IMG/VR virus record: IMGVR_UViG_3300042260_000461
Location: 1-56,979 of that record
Source of the DNA: a virus
Direction: 5' to 3' (one strand)
Length of the DNA stretch: 56,979 nt
The notes under the pieces are model-generated. The model worked only from the letters and a program-made list of their open reading frames with translations. It did no database searches and had not been told where the DNA came from. Positions 18,318 through 27,049 of this stretch are shown piece after piece; within the stretch, counting starts at the first letter, position 1; every line of letters begins with the position of its first letter. The position numbers and the translations under genes were made by a program.

Positions 18318-19006
18318 CACGGCCTCGCAATTAAAAGGGGATAGTTGTTCACGTCCTGGTACGTTCCAGGGCCAAGGTCGGCATAGGAAATTTGGTTCGG
18401 CGGCGCAGAGCCTCCAGCAAGCCAGTTAATAACTGAAATGCCCCCTGGGTTTGGATTTCCTCTGTTGACTGAAATCTGTGAGGTATTTGGTCTAGTAATT
18501 GTCCAAAATCCTGCCCAAGCGCACCACATGCCCGAGATGCCCATAAATTGTCCGCTGATGTAGCTTGCATAGTCCGCAGCATCGTGCGAGATCGACTGTG
18601 ACGTGCTGGAGTACTTTGCGGTGAAATTGAACCCAGCCAGAACCTTTGCGTATTGCCTGTTGCTGGAAAAAACCACCCTCGATGACTCGTCCTTAACCCA
18701 GACACCAGCATCCGATCCCACAGCCCCGTCTGTTCTTGGCGAGCAAATCATGTATTCGGCAACCGATGACCCAGATAGAAGAAATCGGGCGCTTGTGTTT
18801 GAACACTTGCCTGGGACAAAAATGGCGCTGCTGTTCGGAATTTTGACGAACAGCATGGGCAATTCAACGTAAGGGTAGGTGATCTCAAAGTAGCCAGTTG
18901 AATAGGCTTGAGAGACTGCGCTTTGTTGAATTACCTCAAAGTTGCGAAACGCACTGTCAACAACGATTTCGTTGCTGCTATTTCTAATCGAAAATCCGTA
19001 TGTCAT
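18317..19006 (-). CDS. Tail-tip or fibre-associated protein, low GC
   Basis: 229 residues, beta-rich with many Ser, Tyr, Asn and Phe and few charged residues. It starts with MTYGFSIRNSSNEIVVDS, an opening seen in small proteins encoded after J-like tail-tip genes. Base composition is clearly more A/T-rich than the flanking head genes, as is usual for exchangeable host-recognition modules. It lies directly after a related 87-residue protein and the DUF1983-like tail protein. A role in the adsorption apparatus is inferred. Confidence 0.6.
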   Translation of the reverse strand: MTYGFSIRNSSNEIVVDSAFRNFEVIQQSAVSQAYSTGYFEITYPYVELPMLFVKIPNSSAIFVPGKCSNTSARFLLSGSSVAEYMICSPRTDGAVGSDAGVWVKDESSRVVFSSNRQYAKVLAGFNFTAKYSSTSQSISHDAADYASYISGQFMGISGMWCAWAGFWTITRPNTSQISVNRGNPNPGGISVINWLAGGSAPPNQISYADLGPGTYQDVNNYPLLIARP

Positions 19007-19008
19007 GG

Positions 19009-19272
19009 CTATTTAAACAAGAGGCAGTAAGCCAAGCCCGGATTCGGTGAGTTCCAGGTGAAGATTTTTGTTGCGTTGTCAAAAGAGCATGCGGCATTGC
19101 GCACAGATCCTGTTGACGCCACAAAACCAAACACGCCAAGCGATGTGTCAAATGCAGGCACGTAGGCGCTTCCGCTCTGCGCTGTGCTTGAGTAAATGAT
19201 GCGACTGAGCCGATCTGAGATCTCAAGCCTCGTAGCACCGCCAGCGTCAAAAACTCTTAGTCCGAACGGCAT
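19009..19272 (-). CDS. Small tail-tip accessory protein
   Basis: 87 residues from ATG 19272, coupled to the upstream stop by TGATG. It begins MPFGLRVFDAGGATRLEISD, similar in style to the start of the next gene (an N-terminal strand-rich segment followed by Ser/Ala/Phe-rich strands). Small proteins of this type commonly follow host-specificity genes in lambda-like tails. Low GC like its neighbour. Function inferred from position only. Confidence 0.55.
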   Translation of the reverse strand: MPFGLRVFDAGGATRLEISDRLSRIIYSSTAQSGSAYVPAFDTSLGVFGFVASTGSVRNAACSFDNATKIFTWNSPNPGLAYCLLFK

Positions 19273-20936
19273 CAAAGACTCCCAATCCTCACGCGCAAGA
19301 CGCCATTGGCGTCATACACGCTGATGCCGGTATTGGTCACAACCATGCGCTCGCCTATATCGCCGCTTTTCAGAGTGGCATTGCCATTGGCGTCCACGAT
19401 GAACTTGCCATTGATGTTCATGCTGACACCGGAAATCGATCCGGCAGTCACAGTGCCAAGATTGGCGCTGATAGCCGATAGGCTGGTCGCATTGATCTTG
19501 CTGGCATCCAGGCTGGCGATCTTGGCGCTTGTGATCGCCGCATCAGCAATGCGCGCCACGTTGATGTAGCCGTAGGTGATGGCCGCCGCATCGACGTTGA
19601 GCAGCTTGGCGTCCAGGCTGCCCGCTTGAATGCGGTCGGCGCTGATGAAGCCCGCATTGATCTTGCTGGCGTTCAGGTTGGCCACCTTGGCATCATCGAC
19701 CGCCAGGTTGGCGATCTTGGCGTTGGTGATGGTGCCGTTCTGGATGAAGGCGTCACTCATGTACACGCCCACTGGCACGCTCACGCCGTTGATCGTCACG
19801 GGTGTGGTGCGCACGATGAACGGCATGGACGGGGCCACACCTGGGCCTTCGGGGCTGGCGATGTAGAACGAATCGGACCGGATGGCAAAGGCGCTGGTTG
19901 GCGTTGCGCCGTTGGCCGTGGATGCCAGGCCAAAGCCCGACACATAGCCGTTCACATCGATCTTGACCGTGTACCTGGCGAAAAGCTGCCCGGTCTCGGA
20001 TGCCCGCGCAGTCTGCTCGGTCTGGATCGCCGCCGTGTTGGAGTTGACCGTGGCGGCCAGTGTCTGGCGCGCCTGAGCCTCGGCAGTGTCGGCGTTAGCC
20101 CGTGCAGTCGCCTCGGTCTGGATGGCAGCGGCCAGGTTCGCGTCCGCCGTGTTCACGGCAGCGGTCAAGGTCGTGATCTGCTGGGCCAGGCTGGTGTCGC
20201 CGCTTTGCCGCGCAGTCTGCTCGGCCAAGATCGCCGCGCCGCGAGCGTTGGCTTCAGCCAGAAGCCGGGCGTTGACGCTACCCGTACCATTCCCGTCCAC
20301 CAAGTTGATGCGCTCGGCCAATGACTGGTACAGCTGGCTCTCTGTGATCTCGCCGGTCAAGGCAGTCAGAAGCGTGCCCACGTCCTGGCCAGTCACCGCC
20401 TCAAGGCCGTTGGTGCCGCCAGCGGGTGCCGCGCTCAACACCCCGTCCACGGTCTCCCACTTGATCCACAGCCGCCAGGTCGTGGCCGGGTTGCTGGCCA
20501 GTGCCCAGATGGTCCCCGAGAACTGGCCAAGCTCCACCGTATCATTGAACGTGGGCAGAGGCTGGCCAGCCGTGTGCGTCACGCCATACAGGCGCGTGCG
20601 CAGGTGCCCGTGGCCCATCAGGTAGGCGGGCAGGTCATGCTCGATGAACACGTGGCTGATCGCCGCGCTCACGGCAAAGCCCGTGGGGGTCGGCGGCGGG
20701 GTCAGGTCGGGCTCTTCGCCCTGAGCCACAGCGTCACCGGGCTCCAGCAGCGGAATGTCGCCGCCAGGCCGCCAGCCCTTGGCCAACTTGATGATGCCGT
20801 TCTCGATCAGGTCGCGCAGCGTCAGGCCTCGGTCCAGGGGGTTGCCCTGCTTACCGAGGTAGGTCATCAGCGTTTCGCGCACGCGCTGGGGAAAATTCCC
20901 GGCTGATGGTGGCGGCAGATCGTTGCGGTTGGTCAT
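19272..20936 (-). CDS. Tail fibre/tip protein with J-like C-terminal region
   Basis: 554 residues; ATG 20936 overlaps the previous stop (ATGA). The first 210 residues are a beta-rich adaptor. Residues about 225-320 are heptad-like Ala/Thr/Glu repeats (TARQSG, TEATARA patterns) expected to form a trimeric coiled coil. The next block has the DUF1983 signature (YTVKIDVNGYVSGFGL, then FAIRSDSFYI) of lambda J-like proteins, followed by repeated I-xx-AKI-xx-LNA/DASKI units. Likely a receptor-facing trimer carrying the two small proteins encoded downstream. Finding a J-like part in a podophage tail is mosaic but not unprecedented. Confidence 0.75.
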   Translation of the reverse strand: MTNRNDLPPPSAGNFPQRVRETLMTYLGKQGNPLDRGLTLRDLIENGIIKLAKGWRPGGDIPLLEPGDAVAQGEEPDLTPPPTPTGFAVSAAISHVFIEHDLPAYLMGHGHLRTRLYGVTHTAGQPLPTFNDTVELGQFSGTIWALASNPATTWRLWIKWETVDGVLSAAPAGGTNGLEAVTGQDVGTLLTALTGEITESQLYQSLAERINLVDGNGTGSVNARLLAEANARGAAILAEQTARQSGDTSLAQQITTLTAAVNTADANLAAAIQTEATARANADTAEAQARQTLAATVNSNTAAIQTEQTARASETGQLFARYTVKIDVNGYVSGFGLASTANGATPTSAFAIRSDSFYIASPEGPGVAPSMPFIVRTTPVTINGVSVPVGVYMSDAFIQNGTITNAKIANLAVDDAKVANLNASKINAGFISADRIQAGSLDAKLLNVDAAAITYGYINVARIADAAITSAKIASLDASKINATSLSAISANLGTVTAGSISGVSMNINGKFIVDANGNATLKSGDIGERMVVTNTGISVYDANGVLRVRIGSL

Positions 20937-22612
20937 GACTCGGCCAGTTCCTTCATGCTGGTGGCCAAGCTCGCCTCCTGCACGGGGGTGGCGCTCTCGA
21001 TCTCGATTTGCCAGTCAGGCGCGGCAAAGCCATCGGGCAGCCGGAAACCGTTGCGGTCGGTCACGGTGGCCGTGTAGCGCAGGCTGGTGGCGGTCGGCGC
21101 AGTCAGCAGGTCATTGACCGCCAGCACCTGGGCCACCTGGTCGGCAGTCAGGCCCATGGCATCGACGCGCAGCGTCACGGGGTAGGTGTCGGCCACCACC
21201 TCGGCGCAGTTGAAGCTGATGGCGCTCGGGGCTTGGTAGACCTTGCTCTTGAAGCGCGCAGTCAGGAACGTGGCCCCGGCATCCCAGCGCTTGACGTTGG
21301 TCCCGTCCAGCACGTACAGCTGGTCCTGCAAGTCATCAAAGTGCATGCCCTCGTAGCCCGTGTCCAGGAAGAACATCCCGGTCGGGTTCATCGGGTCGAT
21401 CACAAAGCCCTTGCGGCCCGTACCATCGTCGTAGCTGCCAAAGTACAGGCCCTCGTACATCTGGCCGATCACAGTCGAAGGGCGCAGCGCCTGCCAGTCC
21501 TCGCGGGTCATCACGCTAGCCGTGAGGATCTTGGGACCGTTGGAGCCGTACCAGCACAGGCCATCGTCAGAGGACCAGGCCACGCCAGCGCCCATGCTCA
21601 CAACAGACTCGGCGCTCACGCAGGACTGGGGAAGCTCAAGCGGGGCCTGATCCATGGCGTCCGGGCTTGAGCCGCTGGCCAGCAGCGGGCGGCCCGTGGT
21701 CAAAACCAGGATCGACTGGCCAAAGTGACCAATGGCCACAGGCTTGGAGTCTGGCGGCACCAGGTCATAGCCCGATGGCCAGGCGTAAGGGGTGTAGGGC
21801 TCGCACAGGCGCACAGCGTTGCCGCTGATTCCCGCCAGCATCCCATTCCACAAGGGGGTGAGGTTGTGCAGGTCAGCGGGCGGCATCGCCCAGGTGGCCG
21901 TGGGCAGTACTTCGCCCAAGTCCCGGTTGTCGTCGCTCGTGCTGGCCGTGCCCAGTGCGATCTCGCGCAGGAAGAAGAACTCGGTACCGCCAGAGGTGCC
22001 GGTCTGGGTGCGATAAATCCGGATGCGGTTAATGCCGTAGTTGCCAGCAGGCACGGCTGCGAAACCGGACAGGCTCACAGTGGCATCGGTGGGGCGCACC
22101 ACCTCCACGCTCACGGGGCCTGGCGCGCTTTCCCAACCCCAGTCATTCACGTAGGTGTAGACGTAGTAGTAGGAGTTGTCCAAGCCCGTCCAAGACCCAG
22201 CGTTGACCGAAGCGATCAGCGCGGTAGCCGGTGCGGGTACGCCCAGGGGGCGCGATGCGGTGGGGTAAGGCGCAGCAGCCAGCGCCAGGATGTTGTCCGT
22301 CACCTTGGGCACGCCATCGCCAGTGAAGAACGTGCGCTCGGTCGTGTCCTCGGCATCAAAGCCGCGCACGGCGTGCACGCGAGTGGTCCAACTGAGCCAG
22401 TAACTGGCATCGCTGGCCACATCCCGGCCCATGCGGTAGATGGTCTTGCGCCCAGCGGGCACGCTGGCCACAGTCAATGGCGTGCGCCAGGGGCGCAGAT
22501 CTCCACGGCCAGGCTTTTGGTTGCGGCTGACCGTTCCCACGGTCTCTGGCAATGCCTTGGGGTGCAGTGCGCGGTTTTCACCGCCAAATCCAAGCTGACG
22601 AATGCGCGCCAT
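20933..22612 (-). CDS. Tail nozzle-like virion protein
   Basis: 559 residues with a strong GGAGG upstream of ATG 22612. Beta-rich throughout, with repeated Trp/Tyr/Gly strands and a Pro/Gly N-terminus that suits a propeller-type fold. Position (after the adaptor genes, before the fibre) and composition fit the nozzle proteins that close the podophage tail, such as T7 gp12 or P22 gp10. No direct motif proves this. It overlaps the next gene by 4 nt, so the two are translated together. Confidence 0.6.
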   Translation of the reverse strand: MARIRQLGFGGENRALHPKALPETVGTVSRNQKPGRGDLRPWRTPLTVASVPAGRKTIYRMGRDVASDASYWLSWTTRVHAVRGFDAEDTTERTFFTGDGVPKVTDNILALAAAPYPTASRPLGVPAPATALIASVNAGSWTGLDNSYYYVYTYVNDWGWESAPGPVSVEVVRPTDATVSLSGFAAVPAGNYGINRIRIYRTQTGTSGGTEFFFLREIALGTASTSDDNRDLGEVLPTATWAMPPADLHNLTPLWNGMLAGISGNAVRLCEPYTPYAWPSGYDLVPPDSKPVAIGHFGQSILVLTTGRPLLASGSSPDAMDQAPLELPQSCVSAESVVSMGAGVAWSSDDGLCWYGSNGPKILTASVMTREDWQALRPSTVIGQMYEGLYFGSYDDGTGRKGFVIDPMNPTGMFFLDTGYEGMHFDDLQDQLYVLDGTNVKRWDAGATFLTARFKSKVYQAPSAISFNCAEVVADTYPVTLRVDAMGLTADQVAQVLAVNDLLTAPTATSLRYTATVTDRNGFRLPDGFAAPDWQIEIESATPVQEASLATSMKELAES

Positions 22613-22632
22613 GTCCCCTGCCCTCCATCGAA

Positions 22633-22944
22633 TCAGGAAGCAGTGGCGGGCACGCGAACCGGGTCAAGCACCTGGGGCTTGTCCTCGGGGCTCTTGTTGG
22701 CCTCTGCGATCTGGGAGTTGACCTGGTTTTGGATGTCGAACACATCCTGCACCACGTCATCGAACTTGCAGCGGCCCAGGCAGCGCAGAACGCCCTGCAC
22801 GCCAGCAAACGGCAGTGTCACCTCGGCAGGCGCATCAAGGGCCTCGTCGCTCAACTGGCCAAGGATGTGCTTGAGCCGGTGCAGGTTCATCTTGAGCGTG
22901 GCCTGCTCGGGCATCTTCTGGGGTTGCTGGTTCATGTTGTTCAT
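22633..22944 (-). CDS. Hypothetical protein between virion genes
   Basis: 103 residues. The N-terminus is Asn/Gln/Met-rich and the centre helical, with a short Cys-containing segment (LRCLGRCKFDD) and a charged Pro-rich tail. It has no membrane segment or recognised domain. Two ATG codons three residues apart could serve as start. It lies in the minus-strand tail operon, so a small structural or assembly factor is plausible. Confidence 0.55.
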   Translation of the reverse strand: MNNMNQQPQKMPEQATLKMNLHRLKHILGQLSDEALDAPAEVTLPFAGVQGVLRCLGRCKFDDVVQDVFDIQNQVNSQIAEANKSPEDKPQVLDPVRVPATAS

Positions 22945-22979
22945 GCGTTGTCTCTCAATCGATCAGTGAGTAAATCTGC

Positions 22980-23360
22980 TCAGACTTGGGCAGCGGGTTC
23001 GGTGGCTTCCTCGGCCACGGGTGGCGGTGCCCAAGGCAGCGGCGTGGACACCAGCGAGGCCTTGGCGATCTCGCGGTCCAGCACCATCTGGATGTGCTGC
23101 TTGATCGACAGCAAGCGACCATCGGGCTCGTTGGTCTCGATCCACTCCACCACCTGCACAGGCGTGACGCTGGCCAAAGGTGTGAAAGCCTCGGGCGCTG
23201 GGTCGGCCAGGGTCGTGGTGCCGGGCAGCTCAAAGGTCTGGCCGGTGTCTTCACCGATCAAAGTCCAGTCCACCTCTTTGATGGCTTGAGGCAAACCGCC
23301 AATGGTGCGAGTGCGGATGTCGCGGACAACAAAGCTGAAAGTGGCGCGAAGGTCGTTCAT
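22980..23360 (-). CDS. Hypothetical phage tail-region protein
   Basis: 126 residues with an excellent ribosome site (AAGGAG, 8 nt from ATG 23360). The N-terminal half is beta-rich (ATFSFVVRDIRTRTIGG, then VDWTLIGED); the C-terminal half has a helix (VEWIETNEPDGRLLSIKQHI) and a Pro/Ala/Glu tail. The helix with VVEWI resembles a small family of phage proteins of unknown function next to fibre genes. No enzymatic motif is seen. Confidence 0.6.
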   Translation of the reverse strand: MNDLRATFSFVVRDIRTRTIGGLPQAIKEVDWTLIGEDTGQTFELPGTTTLADPAPEAFTPLASVTPVQVVEWIETNEPDGRLLSIKQHIQMVLDREIAKASLVSTPLPWAPPPVAEEATEPAAQV

Positions 23361-23388
23361 GGGTTACTCCTTTATGGTGTTTGTGGTT

Positions 23389-23559
23389 TCAGTTGGGCTG
23401 CTGTTCTGTGTGGGCCCAGCCGGACTCGGTGAGAACAAACCAATAACCAAACTGCTTGACGGCATCTCCAAGTACGGCAGCTGGAAATGGAAGTTTGTTT
23501 ACCAAGTCCAAAGCCTCTTGCATTGATATGGCGTTTTCGGTGTTTTCTAAAGCGTCCAT
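23389..23559 (-). CDS. 56-residue protein coupled to the tail fibre gene
   Basis: Starts MDALENTENAISMQEALDLV and ends with a Trp-rich segment (FGYWFVLTESGWAH). Its ATG overlaps the fibre stop codon (TAATG, shared base 23559), so translation depends on the fibre mRNA. The size and position directly after a receptor-binding fibre fit a fibre chaperone or capping protein. No family recognised. Confidence 0.6.
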   Translation of the reverse strand: MDALENTENAISMQEALDLVNKLPFPAAVLGDAVKQFGYWFVLTESGWAHTEQQPN

Positions 23560-25163
23560 TAGTAAACCCCGCTTGTGCTTGATGACGAGTAATACGAAGT
23601 TACTGAGACCGATCGATATTCATATGGATACGATTGGTAGTAGTCAATGCTGATGCCTGGGTAGTTGGTCCCAGTGTTAATGACCAAAACGATGAATCCA
23701 TCGGATGAAACGTAAGCGCCATGCGCAGCTGAACGCCCACCCAAATTTGTCAGTGACAAGTTGTATGCGGTGCCGGACCAGTTGTGAAACCCAATCATCG
23801 AATTGATGTTTTGCGCATCGTACGTGTAGCCTTTGATGTGAAACATGCTCATCGTCGGCATTGAATTGCCATTAGGAGAGCCGCCACCCCAGAGGTTTGT
23901 TTTGATGTGCAGATATGCCCCGGCAGGATTTCCGCCCCATTGAAACCAGTTGTATTCAACGCGCTTTGATTTCAAGTACCCGTTGGGGACATCAGTTCCT
24001 CTGACATCTACATTAAAAATCACGCCAGACGCCGGGTCATATCCGTAGCGGTTTACCTGGAAAACATTGGCGTTTAAATAATGAGTGCCGCCGCTTGCAT
24101 ATTGACGCGACGACCAGGCGGTGTAGCTACCGATAGCTCCAATCGAATCCATGTACAGGTAGCCAGACAAATGACTGTTACCAGCAACACCGAAATTCAA
24201 ATCTGTAGTGCCACCAACAGAAATTTTTGGAGCAGAAAAGCTGCCGGACAGCGATCCACCAGAAAGGGCAAGTGCATACCCTGCAAAATTGGCAGCATGT
24301 AGGATTTGATTTCCAGAAATGGTTTGTGATGAGTCGCCCACCCTAAAGCGCTCACTCTCACCAAACATGACCCGAAAGCCATAGACACTTCCAGCACCTA
24401 ATTCTGCAAGCAATCCATAATCTGCCGCTGACTTCGCAATTCGGATACCCCAGTCGTTGCTGTTAGCTGCGCTTACGTAAAGAGTTGCGTCAGTTGCTTG
24501 GTTTGATGTGCCAGCATCAATAACTACACCGCCCGTTATCGATCCTCCGCTCAAAGGCAATGCGTAGCTGGAGTAATTGCCTGCGTGCAGTGCCTGATAA
24601 CCAGCAATATTGAAAGTGCCAGAATCGTGATAAGTTGCAGCACCGCGAATGTAGTTAACGTAATTGCTGCCGTTGTTGTATCCAAAATGTGTTCTGTTGT
24701 CGCCTTGGTTAGCGCCGTATGCGTAGGTGCTGAAAATGGCTTCGCCAACGCTAGCGCGCGAAAACGGCACCGCGCTTAATGCTCCTCCAGCAAGGTTTAC
24801 TACATCATCATCGCCAATATTGAAAGTGCCAGGCCCCGTAGTAATGCGAAGCCATGTTTGGGCGCTACTGAAATCGAGATATGAACCAGTGATCGTGCCG
24901 CCACCCGTAGAAAGCGGCGTGTACCCCAGGGCACCCGTCACGTTGCCCGAGGTCAACTCGCCGCGAATCGTGGCGCTCGACTTGTTCTCCACATTGCCAA
25001 GGCCCAGGTTCGAGCGGGCCTGAGCCGGGTTTGGCAGATCCAGCAGGTTCAGGGACGCGACCAGCTTCTGGCCCAACTCCAGGTTGAGCGCAGAAAAGTT
25101 GGCATCGACCTCTGAATTGAATAGGGGTCGGCCAGCGGCAGAGCGAAGAGTGAGCGAAGCCAT
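23559..25163 (-). CDS. Tail fibre, receptor-binding protein
   Basis: 534 residues. The N-terminus (SLTLRSAAGRPLFNSEVDAN) is a virion-attachment type. The shaft contains repeats of the form LPLSGGSITG / LALSGGSLSG followed by LHAGNY / LHAANF, typical of podophage fibres. The last 200 residues are Tyr/Ser/Asn/Gly-rich and unlike the rest, as expected for a variable receptor-binding tip. A/T content rises towards this 3' half. Followed by a coupled 56-residue gene. No S74 chaperone domain here; a small downstream chaperone could replace it. Confidence 0.8.
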   Translation of the reverse strand: MASLTLRSAAGRPLFNSEVDANFSALNLELGQKLVASLNLLDLPNPAQARSNLGLGNVENKSSATIRGELTSGNVTGALGYTPLSTGGGTITGSYLDFSSAQTWLRITTGPGTFNIGDDDVVNLAGGALSAVPFSRASVGEAIFSTYAYGANQGDNRTHFGYNNGSNYVNYIRGAATYHDSGTFNIAGYQALHAGNYSSYALPLSGGSITGGVVIDAGTSNQATDATLYVSAANSNDWGIRIAKSAADYGLLAELGAGSVYGFRVMFGESERFRVGDSSQTISGNQILHAANFAGYALALSGGSLSGSFSAPKISVGGTTDLNFGVAGNSHLSGYLYMDSIGAIGSYTAWSSRQYASGGTHYLNANVFQVNRYGYDPASGVIFNVDVRGTDVPNGYLKSKRVEYNWFQWGGNPAGAYLHIKTNLWGGGSPNGNSMPTMSMFHIKGYTYDAQNINSMIGFHNWSGTAYNLSLTNLGGRSAAHGAYVSSDGFIVLVINTGTNYPGISIDYYQSYPYEYRSVSVTSYYSSSSTSGVY

Positions 25164-25186
25164 GGGCCCTTACCTCCAGCCCGAGA

Positions 25187-25642
25187 TCAAACGGCTTGGA
25201 CGGTGATGGTCCAGGTGATGGCCAGCGTGTCGTCGGCTTGCTTGTTAACGACCGGGAACACGGTGCGGCAGAGCATGTCGCCACCCACACCAGCGTTGAA
25301 GATCGCGGCCTCAGTCACAGCGCCAGTGGCGTCACCAGCTTCAAAGCTGGCCACGTACTGGGCCTTGTTAAATGCCGGTTTGGTGGAAGAGTCCAGGGGC
25401 TCGCGTGCACCCAGCATGCTCACCAGGTCAGTCTGGCCAGCGGCGGCAGCCGTGGTGCCAGCGCCCAGCGCCATGTGGCTCATCACAGCCTTGGACGTGT
25501 CCAGCATGCGCGTGATGATGAATTCGAGGCCGGTGTTGACCACCAGGTTCTTGATGTCGCGCTGATCTTTGACGTTGCCGTGCTTGTCCTTGAGGACGAT
25601 GCTCACTTCGCCAGTGATCTTGAGTTTGTCGTTTGCTTGCAT
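25187..25642 (-). CDS. Conserved phage virion protein
   Basis: 151 residues from ATG 25642. It carries the pattern VVNTGLEFIITRML - MALGAGTTAA - TEAAIFNAGVGGDMLCRTVF - DTLAITWTIT, which I recognise as a widespread phage tail or fibre-base protein of unassigned function. The beta-rich second half resembles small trimeric tail components. An in-frame GTG far upstream lies inside the preceding gene and has no ribosome site, so it was not used. It sits between a repetitive structural protein and the fibre. Confidence 0.6.
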   Translation of the reverse strand: MQANDKLKITGEVSIVLKDKHGNVKDQRDIKNLVVNTGLEFIITRMLDTSKAVMSHMALGAGTTAAAAGQTDLVSMLGAREPLDSSTKPAFNKAQYVASFEAGDATGAVTEAAIFNAGVGGDMLCRTVFPVVNKQADDTLAITWTITVQAV

Positions 25643-25655
25643 GGTTTGCACCCTT

Positions 25656-26714
25656 TCAGAAAGTTCGTGATTCGCCCACGTAGTCCTCAGCGAAGTAGGA
25701 AAACTCGCAGTAGCCCTGCATGCGCAGAGACCCCGAATCACCCACACCGGCAGCGTCTTGCGCGCCCTTACCCACTTGCACCTGTTTCACATCACTGAAC
25801 CCAGCGGCATCGTTTGCCTGCTTGGCCAGTGACAAGGCCTTGGAATCGGACACGCCAGCCGCATCAGCCACGCGCTTGTCCAAAAATGCCATGCTTGCAT
25901 CGAAAACCGATGCACTCTCGCTGATTGACTTGCCAATATCGAGCGCGGCTATGTCGGTCAGGCTCGCGGCGTCATCGAAGCGGCGCACATACGCCACCAC
26001 CCGCTCAAACAGGTCAGACACGCCAGAGACATCGCCCAGCACCTTGAAGAAGGTAATTTCCTGGTCATCCAGGATCGAGGCGGACCCGTCCAGGTCATCG
26101 GTGACAGTCACGGTGTCGTGCAAGTACTTCACCAGGTAAGCCGCGGCTTGATCGGTGACACCGGCAGCGTCCACGATGCCCTTGTTCATGCTGGCTGCGG
26201 CCAGGTCGCTCACGCCGATGGGGTCTTCCAAGCCCTTGCCGACCGCCTTGGTGTCAATCTGATCGCTAAGAGCTGCATAGTCGGTGGCGGCTTTCTTGAA
26301 CACCACCTTGGCCAAGTCCTCGATGGTGGCCAACTGGTCCTCCAGTGGCTTGTGCACGCCAATCGAGTGCTGCTCCAGCACCCCGGCCAGGTCGGTAATG
26401 ATCTTGCTGATGTCGGCGTGGATCTCGTCGCTCACGCCTGCGCTGTCTTGGCGGTCCTTGCCAAAGCTGGCCACGTACTCATCGACCACGGCAAAAGCAT
26501 CGCGGGACAACTTGGTCACATCGATGCTGGCGTGGTCAGTGAAGGATGCGCGGTCCTCCTTCTTCAACCAGATGAGGAATATCCCCACCTCGGAGACCAA
26601 ACGGATGTAGGCAGCCTTGGCCGCCAGGGAAATGGTCTCAGCCTGCGCGACCGACTTGATAAGGCTCCAAGCTGCCGACAGGCTGATCTTGGCGCTGTCA
26701 GCCTTGAGCTTCAT
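25656..26714 (-). CDS. Repetitive structural protein with 18-residue repeats
   Basis: 352 residues, most of them about 14 tandem units of 18 residues with the form K/R-x3-D-x-A-G-V-S/T-D-x7 (for example KGIVDAAGVTDQAAAYLV). Two units carry insertions of 2 and 10 residues. The fixed period and conserved hydrophobic and Asp positions suggest a solenoid or an elongated repetitive shaft. The C-terminus (GYCEFSYFAEDYVGES) is not repetitive and may anchor the protein. It is flanked by a BppU-like protein and a conserved tail protein, so a fibre-base or whisker role is likely. Confidence 0.65.
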   Translation of the reverse strand: MKLKADSAKISLSAAWSLIKSVAQAETISLAAKAAYIRLVSEVGIFLIWLKKEDRASFTDHASIDVTKLSRDAFAVVDEYVASFGKDRQDSAGVSDEIHADISKIITDLAGVLEQHSIGVHKPLEDQLATIEDLAKVVFKKAATDYAALSDQIDTKAVGKGLEDPIGVSDLAAASMNKGIVDAAGVTDQAAAYLVKYLHDTVTVTDDLDGSASILDDQEITFFKVLGDVSGVSDLFERVVAYVRRFDDAASLTDIAALDIGKSISESASVFDASMAFLDKRVADAAGVSDSKALSLAKQANDAAGFSDVKQVQVGKGAQDAAGVGDSGSLRMQGYCEFSYFAEDYVGESRTF

Positions 26715-27046
26715 GCAACGTCCTCGCGCAGCTTGAACTTGAGCAGGTCATAGACCGTCTGGCGCAGGCCTGCGCTGTACACCACCTCGACCTCGCCCTC
26801 GTAGTCGCCCTCGGTGCGGTCCAGATCGCCCTCGCTCCACTGCACGATGGCCACGCCCGTGGTGGCGGTCTGCGGGTTGACGTAGACCTGACGGGAAAAC
26901 AGCGCCGTGGGTGCGCCTGCCTCGCGGAAGTGCAGCGTCACGGTTGCGCCCGTGAGATCCAGCGGCAGGCCCGTGATGTCATCGGTCAGGGTCAGGCGGA
27001 TCTGTGGGCCGGTGTCGCCTCGGACCAGGCGGATCTTTTCGGTCAT
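26711..27046 (-). CDS. BppU N-terminal-like baseplate or fibre adaptor
   Basis: 111 residues with AAGGAG upstream. The order RGDTGPQIRLTLTDDITGLPLDLTGATVTLHFR is the signature of the BppU N-terminal immunoglobulin-like domain, which joins receptor-binding proteins to the baseplate or tail in several phages. Here the domain stands alone, so it probably acts as a bridge between the tail and the repetitive protein encoded next, with which it overlaps by 4 nt. Confidence 0.75.
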   Translation of the reverse strand: MTEKIRLVRGDTGPQIRLTLTDDITGLPLDLTGATVTLHFREAGAPTALFSRQVYVNPQTATTGVAIVQWSEGDLDRTEGDYEGEVEVVYSAGLRQTVYDLLKFKLREDVA

Positions 27047-27049
27047 GGG

